From: RSA11 sp965652565
Lineage (GTDB): Bacteria > Actinomycetota > Thermoleophilia > Solirubrobacterales > 70-9
DNA: 17,453 nt
NCBI GenBank assembly: GCA_965652565.1
Contig: CBFGWL010000062.1
Coordinates: 1 to 17,453, forward strand
Reading direction: 5' to 3'
This document shows positions 6,695-13,569 of this stretch, piece by piece. The notes beneath the pieces are model-generated. The model did not search any database. It was not told where the DNA came from and saw only the letters and a list, made by a program, of their open reading frames with translations. Made by a program: the position numbers and the translations under genes. Each line of letters begins with the position of its first letter. The first letter of the stretch is position 1.

Positions 6695-7123
6695 TTAGAG
6701 CCCCTCCACGTCCACGCCCATCGAGCGCGCGGTGCCGGCGATGATGTTCGCGGCGGCGTCGATGTCGTTGGCGTTCAAGTCGGGCATCTTGCGCTCGGCG
6801 ATCTGGCGCACCTGCTCGGCGGTGATCGTGCCGACCTTGTTGCGGTTCGGCTCGCCCGAGCCCTTGTCGATACCGATCGCCTCGCGGATCAGGACCGCGG
6901 CCGGCGGGGTCTTCGTGATGAAGTCGAACGAGCGGTCCTCGTAGACCGTGATCTCGACGGGAATGATCGTCCCGGCGTCCTGCTGGGTCTGCGCGTTGAA
7001 CGCCTTGCAGAACTCCATGATGTTGACCCCGTGCTGGCCCAGCGCGGGACCAACGGGAGGCGCCGGGTTAGCGGCGCCCGCCGGGATCTGCAGCTTGATC
7101 AGGGTGAGGACCTTCTTGGCCAT
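6695..7123 (-). CDS. rplK: 50S ribosomal protein L11
   Basis: L11 forms the base of the GTPase-associated centre on 23S rRNA. It is 142 residues, the usual length, starting MAKKVLTLIKLQIPAGAANP, with the conserved PPVGPALGQHGVNIMEFCK and the C-terminal RNA-binding domain ending GTARSMGVDVEGL. The start is the ATG at 7121-7123; a longer reading from a TTG seven codons upstream adds unconserved residues and is rejected. No Shine-Dalgarno sequence is visible before the ATG, and only 30 bp separate it from the stop of the preceding beta-helix gene. It therefore either has a promoter inside that gene or is read through from it. In most bacteria nusG sits directly upstream; here it is about 8.9 kb away. 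Confidence 0.98.
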   Translation of the reverse strand: MAKKVLTLIKLQIPAGAANPAPPVGPALGQHGVNIMEFCKAFNAQTQQDAGTIIPVEITVYEDRSFDFITKTPPAAVLIREAIGIDKGSGEPNRNKVGTITAEQVRQIAERKMPDLNANDIDAAANIIAGTARSMGVDVEGL

Positions 7124-7153
7124 AGGCGACGGCCGAGGATACAAGGTGCGGGG

Positions 7154-8566
7154 CTAGCGCTTCGCCTTCTTTACCCGGAAACGCTTGGCCACCCGCGTCG
7201 TCTTCCCCGCCAGGTCGGTCGCGCGCACCACGACGCGGTGGCGGCCGGGCGCAAGCCGCTTGTATTTGACCGGCGAGGAGCACGGCCGGAACTTGCGGCG
7301 GTCGAGCTTGCAGGCGAGCTCGAGCTGCGCCGGCGTGGCCGCGTCGTCGCGCGCCGCGAAGCGCACCGCCACCGCCCGGCGCTTGCGATTGACACGCGTC
7401 CGCTTGATCTTGACCGTGGGCGGCGCGACGTCCTGGACCTCGACCGCGCCCACGTCGGCGCCGTTGCCGCCGGGCGCGTTCGCGATGCCCGGGAAGTCGA
7501 ACACGTCCAGGCCGCGCTGATCCGGGGACGTGAAGTACCCCTGGTCGATCGCCGGGCTGCCCGGCCGCGGCGCCATCGTGAGCGTCGGCCCGCCGTTGTC
7601 TGTGAGCGGGCCCAGGAGCGGGTCGACGCCGACCTGGTCGGTCGGGTCATCGAGGGCGCAGCTCTCCTCGTCGACGAGGTTGTGGCCGGCCGAGGCCGGC
7701 TCCCAGTCACAGCCCGCGCCGTTGAGCGCCCCGGCGACGATCGAGCTGACCAGGTACACCTCCGCGCCGCCCACGTTCGCGGCGCCCGCCGCCGCGTTGT
7801 TCGCGATCGTGCTGGCTTGGACGGAGAGCGCTACAGAGCTCGCGATCCCGCCGCCCCATCCATCGACCTCGTCGCCCACCGAGTTGGCCGCGATCGTGCT
7901 GCGCGTGATGAACGAGAGAGTGCTGGACTCGAGCAGCAGGCCGCCCCCCGCCTCCCAGGCCTCGTTGCCGCTCACCAGGCTGCGGGCGAGGGCGAGGTGG
8001 CCCTGGTCCACCGCGCGCACGCCTCCGCCGGCCATGGCGCGGTTCGCGGCGATCGTGCTGTGGTGGATGCTCAGGAGAATTCCGTCATGAAATACGCCGC
8101 CGCCCTCTCGGTCGGCCCGGTTGCCGCGAATCACCACGTCGCGGAGGACCACGTAGGCGCGCCCTTGGGTCCGCATCCCGCCGCCGTCCGTGGCGTGCCC
8201 GCGGGTCAGGGTGAGCCCGGAGATCTCATACCAGCCCGCGCCCCGAGGCTCATCGGCCTGGATGTCGAGGATCCGATAGGCGCCGCCACCCGACCGCCGC
8301 ACCGTGAGCTCGTCCGAGCCCGGACCCTGGATCTCGACTGGTTCCGTGATCGCCGGCAGCGGGCTGACCAGCTGGATCGTCCCGCTCACCCCCGTGGCGT
8401 CGATCGTGTCCTCCCCCTCGCTGGCGTTCGCCGCCGCGATCGCGGCCCGCAGCGAGCCCTCGCCCGCGTCGTTGGTGTTCGTCACCTCGAACGTCTCGGC
8501 GTGGGCGGGCGCGGCGAGCGCAAGCGCGCCGAACAGGGCGCCCGCGATGGCGCGAAGCGCCCTCAT
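7154..8566 (-). CDS. secreted choice-of-anchor Q / beta-helix protein (paralogue 1)
   Basis: A 470-residue exported protein of unknown ligand. It has a signal peptide (1-23, cut after APAHA) and an N-terminal cap with the TNTNDAGEGSLRAAI motif (30-43). The right-handed beta-helix region (about 85-280) has recurring GGG plus STIA/SxVSGN rungs like those of polymorphic surface proteins. A choice-of-anchor Q domain (about 293-376) carries VDPLLGPLTDNGGPTLTMAP, GSPAIDQG and DVGAVE. A C-terminal Ig-like domain (382-466) has the Cys pair CKLDRRKFRPC and a basic end. The start is the ATG at 8564-8566, which overlaps the previous gene's stop as ATGA, so translation is probably coupled; a longer upstream reading lacks a signal peptide and overlaps the neighbour heavily. 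The 3' half is identical in DNA to paralogue 2. Confidence 0.9.
   Translation of the reverse strand: MRALRAIAGALFGALALAAPAHAETFEVTNTNDAGEGSLRAAIAAANASEGEDTIDATGVSGTIQLVSPLPAITEPVEIQGPGSDELTVRRSGGGAYRILDIQADEPRGAGWYEISGLTLTRGHATDGGGMRTQGRAYVVLRDVVIRGNRADREGGGVFHDGILLSIHHSTIAANRAMAGGGVRAVDQGHLALARSLVSGNEAWEAGGGLLLESSTLSFITRSTIAANSVGDEVDGWGGGIASSVALSVQASTIANNAAAGAANVGGAEVYLVSSIVAGALNGAGCDWEPASAGHNLVDEESCALDDPTDQVGVDPLLGPLTDNGGPTLTMAPRPGSPAIDQGYFTSPDQRGLDVFDFPGIANAPGGNGADVGAVEVQDVAPPTVKIKRTRVNRKRRAVAVRFAARDDAATPAQLELACKLDRRKFRPCSSPVKYKRLAPGRHRVVVRATDLAGKTTRVAKRFRVKKAKR
7192..7639 (-). repeat. 448-bp exact direct repeat, copy in paralogue 1
   Basis: Compared base by base with 8616-9063 (offset 1424), the two stretches are identical, including synonymous positions. 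The block encodes the choice-of-anchor Q domain and most of the Ig-like domain (residues ~310-458 of paralogue 1). Confidence 0.95.
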
Positions 8567-10041
8567 CGCCGCCCCCGCTTCGCCTTGGGCTTGGGGACCC
8601 GGAAGCGCTTCGCGGCCCGCGTCGTCTTCCCCGCCAGGTCGGTCGCGCGCACCACGACGCGGTGGCGGCCGGGCGCAAGCCGCTTGTATTTGACCGGCGA
8701 GGAGCACGGCCGGAACTTGCGGCGGTCGAGCTTGCAGGCGAGCTCGAGCTGCGCCGGCGTGGCCGCGTCGTCGCGCGCCGCGAAGCGCACCGCCACCGCC
8801 CGGCGCTTGCGATTGACACGCGTCCGCTTGATCTTGACCGTGGGCGGCGCGACGTCCTGGACCTCGACCGCGCCCACGTCGGCGCCGTTGCCGCCGGGCG
8901 CGTTCGCGATGCCCGGGAAGTCGAACACGTCCAGGCCGCGCTGATCCGGGGACGTGAAGTACCCCTGGTCGATCGCCGGGCTGCCCGGCCGCGGCGCCAT
9001 CGTGAGCGTCGGCCCGCCGTTGTCTGTGAGCGGGCCCAGGAGCGGGTCGACGCCGACCTGGTCACCCTCGCCGCCCTCGTAATCACAGGACTCGTCGTCG
9101 ACCACGTTGTGGCCTTCCGACACGCCGAAGCTGCCGACGCAGGACGAGCCCCCGACCGCCTCGGCCACGATCGCGCCGTACAGGACCGGATACGTGGCGT
9201 GCACGTTCGCTCCATGCACCGCGGCGTTGCGCGCGACGGTGCTGCGCTCGATCCGCAGCGTCGAGTCGATGCCCTGCTTCCAGATGCCGCCGCCGATGCC
9301 GGTGAGCTCATCGCCGACCGAGTTCTCCGCGATCGTGCTGCGCACGACCTCGATCGCGGTGTGATCGACGTAAGGGGATTCCGCCTCCACCGCGATCCCG
9401 CCGCCGCGCCACCACGCCTCGTTGCCGCTCACCGTGGACCCGCGGACAATCAGCGCCGTGGTCGACCTCGGGGTCCTTACGTGGATCCCGCCGCCGTTGC
9501 GCGCCTCGTTGTCGGCGATCGTGCTGTCCTCGAGGATGAGCCGATAGCCGAAATGCAGGATCCCGCCCCCCGCCTCATCCGCGATGTTGCCCCGGATCAC
9601 GACATCGCGCAGGGTTATGTCCGCGCCGCTTCCGATGCGCATCCCGCCGCCCTCAGCCGCGTGTCCCCGGGCGAGGGTGAGCCCGGAGATCGAATAGCTC
9701 CCCATCGCGTACTCCTCGGAGGCCGGGATGTCGAGGATCCGATAGGCGCCGCCACCCGAGCGACGCACGGTGAGCTTGTCCGACCCGGGACCGCTGATCA
9801 CGACCTGATCCGTGATCTGCGGCAACGGGCTCTCGAGCTGGATCGTGCCGCTCACCCCGGTCAGGTCGATCAGATCCCAGCCCTCGACCGAGTTCGCCGC
9901 GTTGATCGCCTCCCGCAGCGAACCCTCACCCGCGTCGTTGGTGTTGCTGACCACCAACGGCGCCTGCGTTTGAGCGCCTGCCGACGCCGCGAAAACAAGC
10001 GCGCTGAGCAGGCCCAGCCCGCAGCCCCAGATGCGATGCAC
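8563..10041 (-). CDS. secreted choice-of-anchor Q / beta-helix protein (paralogue 2)
   Basis: A 492-residue exported protein with the same plan as its neighbour: signal peptide (about 1-23, ending ASAGA), the SNTNDAGEGSLREAI cap, then beta-helix rungs rich in GGGI/GGGM and STIA/STVSGN. After these come the choice-of-anchor Q domain and the Ig-like domain with CKLDRRKFRPC, ending in the basic tail KPKAKRGRR. The start is GTG at 10039-10041, with GGAGG five bases upstream. Its beta-helix half differs clearly from paralogue 1, for example in rung number and in a WWRGGGIAVEAESPYVDH insertion, whereas the 3' half is identical for 448 bp. The stop overlaps the start of paralogue 1 by 4 bp. The ligand is unknown; such proteins are usually cell-surface or released. 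Confidence 0.9.
   Translation of the reverse strand: MHRIWGCGLGLLSALVFAASAGAQTQAPLVVSNTNDAGEGSLREAINAANSVEGWDLIDLTGVSGTIQLESPLPQITDQVVISGPGSDKLTVRRSGGGAYRILDIPASEEYAMGSYSISGLTLARGHAAEGGGMRIGSGADITLRDVVIRGNIADEAGGGILHFGYRLILEDSTIADNEARNGGGIHVRTPRSTTALIVRGSTVSGNEAWWRGGGIAVEAESPYVDHTAIEVVRSTIAENSVGDELTGIGGGIWKQGIDSTLRIERSTVARNAAVHGANVHATYPVLYGAIVAEAVGGSSCVGSFGVSEGHNVVDDESCDYEGGEGDQVGVDPLLGPLTDNGGPTLTMAPRPGSPAIDQGYFTSPDQRGLDVFDFPGIANAPGGNGADVGAVEVQDVAPPTVKIKRTRVNRKRRAVAVRFAARDDAATPAQLELACKLDRRKFRPCSSPVKYKRLAPGRHRVVVRATDLAGKTTRAAKRFRVPKPKAKRGRR
8616..9063 (-). repeat. 448-bp exact direct repeat, copy in paralogue 2
   Basis: Partner of 7192-7639. Outside the block the two genes diverge at once on the 5' side (the linker between beta-helix and domain Q) and are only similar on the 3' side, so the boundaries are sharp. 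Confidence 0.95.
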
Positions 10042-10110
10042 GACTCCCTCCGTGGAAACTCCGTGAGAACCCCTGTCGGCGCGCGACCCTAACAGTTCAG
10101 GATCGGCGCT

Positions 10111-11730
10111 TCACCGGGCGCGTCGCAGGCGCTTGCCGCGCTCGTCGTAGACGATCACCCGGGGCTTGCCGAGCTTCGCGCCGAGCGCCCCGTAGTGCAG
10201 GAACGCCACGCGCTCCCGGCCGGTCAGGGTGAACCGCTTCGCCCGCTCCCGCTTGCCCTTGCGGGAGAACTCGGTGATCTGCACGCGGTAGCGCACCCGC
10301 GCCCGCCGCTTCGCGTCGTGCCCGAAGCGCAGCAGTCCCAGCCGCGGGCGCTTGCGGAAGTCGACCGTGGCCCCCTCGGGCAGCCCGCGCGCGCTCACCT
10401 CGATCTCGTACGCCGCGCGCGTGCGGCCGTTCTTGCGAGCGCGGGCCTCGGCGCCGAAGCGCACGACCGCCTTGCGGCTCGCAGCAGCCGGCGCGTAGGC
10501 AAGCCGCTCGCGGCGAGGCGCGAGCACGAACCGCGCCCGCTCCCCCGGGTCGAGCACCACCTGTTGGGCGGTCGCGTCGAAGGTCGGGCCGACCACGCTC
10601 AGCGTCTGGCGCTCGCGCGCCTCGAGGTGGCGGGCGTCGACCACGACCTGCACCCGCTTGCCCTTCGGCACCCGGTAGAGCGGCTCGAGCGAGGTCATGT
10701 ACTCCTCGCCGTCGGCGTCGATCTGGGCGCCGCCGCTGGTGCGCGGCACGACCTGCACGCCGGGGATCTCGCGCACGAGCTCGCCGCCGATGATCCCGGT
10801 GCGCCGGCCCTGCTTGTCGCGCAGGATCAGGTGCGCGTGCTCGACACCGGCGCCGTCGAGCGTCACCTCGTTGTACTTCGAGCGCAGGCCGGCGCGGCCC
10901 TGGCAGAGATCGCAGCTCTGCACCCCCAGCCCCGGGCGCACGGGGTGCAGCCCGAGGGTCCGCGTCTGGGCGTCGCCCTCCCAGACCCAGTCGGAGCCCT
11001 CCTCGCCGAGGGCGTACTTCCAGGTCTCGGCCACGGTGTCGACCTCGACCCGGCGCTCGTCGCCCGGCCAGTTGTTGTCGTAGACGAGGATCTCGTACTT
11101 GCCGCCGCCGAGATCGTCGAGCGCGTACGGGGTCACGGCGTGTCCGCCCGTGCCGTCGCGGTCGAAGACCGTCAGCGTCCACCCCTCGCGCGCCCCGGAG
11201 CGCAGCTCCTCGCGCAGCGCGTTGACGACGCGCGACGGCTTGCCCTGAACGGCGGCCCGGTTCACGCTGGGCAGCGCCTGGAAGTAGAAGGCGCGCGCGA
11301 TCGAGCGCTGGACCTTGCGGTTGCCCTCAAGCGGGACGTTCCAGGTCGTCGGCCCGCCGCCCAGCTGCTCGAGCGAGGCGTAGCCGAAACGCGGGAGCAG
11401 GCCCTTCTTGATCACCGTGGAGAGGACCGCGAAGCCGTAGCAGTGGCCGCCCGCCATCGACTTGTTGATGCTGCGCATCCGCGCCCGCACGGTCGGCCGC
11501 AGCACGCACTTCGCGCCCTTGCCCGCCAGGCAGACCTTGCGCCCGTAGATGCGCTGCATCTCCGCGGCGTTCAGGTTTGCGTAGCCGGGGCCGTAGTTGG
11601 CGAAGGAAAAGCCGTCGGGCTGCGGCCGAAAGCCCGAGTCCGCGACGATCTCCGCGCCCGCCGGCGCCGCCGTGAGCGCCAGCGCCGTCCCCGCGAGCGC
11701 GAGCGCGCGCCGCAACACCCCTGCATCCAT
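10111..11730 (-). CDS. secreted papain-like cysteine protease candidate
   Basis: A 539-residue exported protein that I cannot assign to a named family. It has a signal peptide (1-26, ending APAGA). Residues ~88-240 look like a papain-fold catalytic core: GGHCYGFAVLST with C97 recalls the papain GxCWAF motif, GTGGHAVTPYAL has H197 before a hydrophobic strand, and LVYDNNWPGDE has N219/N220 like the papain NSW motif. Order and spacing fit a Cys-His-Asn triad. A CDLC pair (273-276), beta-rich segments and a basic C-terminus (KRLRRAR) follow. The start ATG is at 11728-11730; GGAGGG lies about 13 bases upstream, rather far. It sits between beta-helix paralogues 2 and 3 on the same strand, so it may process or be displayed with them. 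Activity is inferred from motifs only; a non-peptidase transglutaminase-like role is possible. Confidence 0.7.
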   Translation of the reverse strand: MDAGVLRRALALAGTALALTAAPAGAEIVADSGFRPQPDGFSFANYGPGYANLNAAEMQRIYGRKVCLAGKGAKCVLRPTVRARMRSINKSMAGGHCYGFAVLSTVIKKGLLPRFGYASLEQLGGGPTTWNVPLEGNRKVQRSIARAFYFQALPSVNRAAVQGKPSRVVNALREELRSGAREGWTLTVFDRDGTGGHAVTPYALDDLGGGKYEILVYDNNWPGDERRVEVDTVAETWKYALGEEGSDWVWEGDAQTRTLGLHPVRPGLGVQSCDLCQGRAGLRSKYNEVTLDGAGVEHAHLILRDKQGRRTGIIGGELVREIPGVQVVPRTSGGAQIDADGEEYMTSLEPLYRVPKGKRVQVVVDARHLEARERQTLSVVGPTFDATAQQVVLDPGERARFVLAPRRERLAYAPAAASRKAVVRFGAEARARKNGRTRAAYEIEVSARGLPEGATVDFRKRPRLGLLRFGHDAKRRARVRYRVQITEFSRKGKRERAKRFTLTGRERVAFLHYGALGAKLGKPRVIVYDERGKRLRRAR

Positions 11731-11874
11731 GCCGAGTTTTCGCCCTCCCTGAGTCGAAGTCCAAGCCAGTTACGCCCCCTACATCGGCGCGGGGGCGCAC
11801 GGCTTTAGGCATGCAGGGCGCGGGCGGACGCAACTCGGCCCGCGAGCCCCTGAGCGCCCGACGGCGCCCCCCGT

Positions 11875-13389
11875 CTACTTCTTCTTCGGCTTCGGCACCC
11901 GGAAGCGCTTGGCCGCCTGCGCCCTGTTGCCCGCCGCGTCGATGGCGCGCACCGTGATCCGGTGCTTGCCCGGCCGCAGCCGCTTGTAGACCGCGGACGA
12001 GGCGCAGGGCTTGAACTTCTTGCGGTCGAGCCTGCAGGTGAGCTTGAGCTCCGCCTTCGGCGACTGATCGTCCTTGGCGTTGAAGCGCAGCTTCACCGAG
12101 CGCTGCTTGCGGTTGACCTTTGGCTTCTTGAGCTTGAGGGTCGGCGCCGTCGTGTCGGGCTCCGGATCCGGGTACTGCAGCTCCACCGCGCCGATGTCCG
12201 TGCCATCACCGCCGCCCGGGTTGGGGATCGCGAGGATGTCGACACCGCGCGGCAGGCCACGCTGGTCGACGGCCACGTGCAGGCCGGCCGCGGTCCCCTG
12301 GTCGATCGCCGGGCTGTCGGGCTCGGGCGCCATGGTCAGCGTCGGCCCGCCGTTGTCGGCCAGCGGCCCGAGCAGTGGATCTACGCCGATCTGATCGGTG
12401 GGATCGTCGAGCCCGCAGCTCAGATCGTCGACGATGTTGTGACCGATGGACAGATAGGTGCCAGCGACACTGCAGTTCTCCGGTCTGGAGTCCGGATCCC
12501 CGCCCGCCGCGGGATAGGCCACCACGGAATTGCGGAGCTCGACCAGGTCGTCGGGAGTTCCGGTTTCGATGTTCGCGCCGCGGACGGCGGAGTTTCCAGC
12601 GATGGTGCTGCTTTCGATCCTGAAGGGGACGGGAAACGCGGTCAGCGAGATGCCGCCACCGGAGCCGACATTGGGCACTTCGGGGGTCGACGCGGTGTTG
12701 CCGACAATCGTGCTGTTACGGACCAGGTGTGCCGGACCCGCCTGCCCGACATATAGGCCTCCGCCCTCTTCTTCCGCTTGGTTGCCGCTCAGGGTGACGC
12801 GGTCAAGTACGACCTGCGCGCCGTCGTGCACAGACACGCCACCGCCGAGGAATCCCGACAGGTTTTCAGCGATCGCGCTGTCGCTGATCATCACCGCGCC
12901 GGAGAACACCGCCACCCCACCGCCATACGAGGGGACGCGGTGTCCGCTCACGACCACATCGTCCAAGCGCAACACACCGTTTCGGCTCTCGATTCCGCCA
13001 CCCTGCTCAGCCCCGGGCGCCCCGATCAGCGCGATGCCCGAGACGGAGACATACGCAAGCGCGTCCCCGGCACCCGTGAAGTCGATGTTCAAGAGCCGGT
13101 AGTTGTCGCCCTCCTCGCGCCGCAGCGTGAGCCGATCGGACCCCGGGCCCTCGATCTCGACCGCGCCGGTGATCTGCGGCAGGGCGCTCTGCAGCTCGAT
13201 CGTCCCGCTCACGCCCGTGGCATCGACCACGTCGAGCGGGTCGGTCGAGGCGTTCGCCGCCTCGATCGCGGCGCGCAGCGACCCCGCGCCGGAGTCATCG
13301 GTGTTCGTCACCTCGATGGTCGCGGCGTGCGCGGGTACGGCGAGCGCGATCGCGGCCAGCACGCCCACGCCAAGAGCCGAAGTTCTCAT
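11875..13389 (-). CDS. secreted choice-of-anchor Q / beta-helix protein (paralogue 3)
   Basis: A 504-residue exported protein: signal peptide (1-22, ending VPAHA), TNTDDSGAGSLRAAIEAAN cap, beta-helix with GGGIES, GGGVAV, GGGVSV, GGGLYV and GGGISL turns, and a choice-of-anchor Q domain (VDPLLGPLADNGGPTLTMAP, GSPAID-like DSPAIDQG, DIGAVE). A short Asp/Pro linker leads to the Ig-like domain with CRLDRKKFKPC and DAAGN, then a KPKKK tail. The start is the ATG at 13387-13389 behind GAGGGGG. The Ig-like domain is closer to paralogue 4 (PKVNRKQRSVKLRF in both) than to paralogues 1 and 2, so the four genes form two pairs. An 85-bp stretch (11890-11974) is identical to paralogue 4. Confidence 0.9.
   Translation of the reverse strand: MRTSALGVGVLAAIALAVPAHAATIEVTNTDDSGAGSLRAAIEAANASTDPLDVVDATGVSGTIELQSALPQITGAVEIEGPGSDRLTLRREEGDNYRLLNIDFTGAGDALAYVSVSGIALIGAPGAEQGGGIESRNGVLRLDDVVVSGHRVPSYGGGVAVFSGAVMISDSAIAENLSGFLGGGVSVHDGAQVVLDRVTLSGNQAEEEGGGLYVGQAGPAHLVRNSTIVGNTASTPEVPNVGSGGGISLTAFPVPFRIESSTIAGNSAVRGANIETGTPDDLVELRNSVVAYPAAGGDPDSRPENCSVAGTYLSIGHNIVDDLSCGLDDPTDQIGVDPLLGPLADNGGPTLTMAPEPDSPAIDQGTAAGLHVAVDQRGLPRGVDILAIPNPGGGDGTDIGAVELQYPDPEPDTTAPTLKLKKPKVNRKQRSVKLRFNAKDDQSPKAELKLTCRLDRKKFKPCASSAVYKRLRPGKHRITVRAIDAAGNRAQAAKRFRVPKPKKK
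11890..11974 (-). repeat. 85-bp identical block shared with 13582-13666
   Basis: By direct comparison this 85-bp stretch equals 13582-13666 (offset 1692). It encodes the last part of the Ig-like domain (GKHRITVRAIDAAGN to RFRVPK) in paralogues 3 and 4; similarity continues beyond it with scattered differences. Confidence 0.9.
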
Positions 13390-13490
13390 CCATCCCCCTC
13401 GGAAAAAGCGGAGAAGAAGCCCCGTGTCAGTGACTTCCCTGTCGTTTGCGTCCCCGCGACGAGGAGGAGTTCGGCCTCCTGCCGAAGCGA

Positions 13491-13553
13491 CCGGCGCACG
13501 CTAACACGCGCTTTGCGGGTTACGCAAGGGGCGCGTGTCGATGCGTGCGCCGG
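13491..13553. repeat. nested three-stem palindrome between beta-helix genes
   Basis: Outer arms CCGGCGCACGC (13491-13501) and GCGTGCGCCGG (13543-13553) are an exact 11-bp inverted repeat. Inside lie ACACGCG (13504-13510) with CGCGTGT (13532-13538), 7 bp, and TTGCG (13513-13517) with CGCAA (13523-13527), 5 bp, around a 5-base loop. Together they make one long hairpin of 23 bp with small internal loops. No T-run follows on the minus strand, so a simple rho-independent terminator is unlikely. Confidence 0.9.
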
Positions 13554-13569
13554 CCGAAAAGCAGGGCTC

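Noticed and set aside
8567..8707. Longer N-terminus for beta-helix paralogue 1 from 8707
   Set aside because: It would overlap the neighbour by 145 bp and hide the signal peptide; the ATG at 8566 gives a clean leader and ATGA coupling.
4817..8944. Very long plus-strand open frame (1375 codons), and similar ones at 5-2137, 8662-10092, 10195-11808 and 12778-14973
   Set aside because: They run antisense to rpoB, rplA, rplK, M23, protease and beta-helix genes, have Arg/His/Asp/Val-rich shadow composition and no family motifs; high GC removes stops from such frames.
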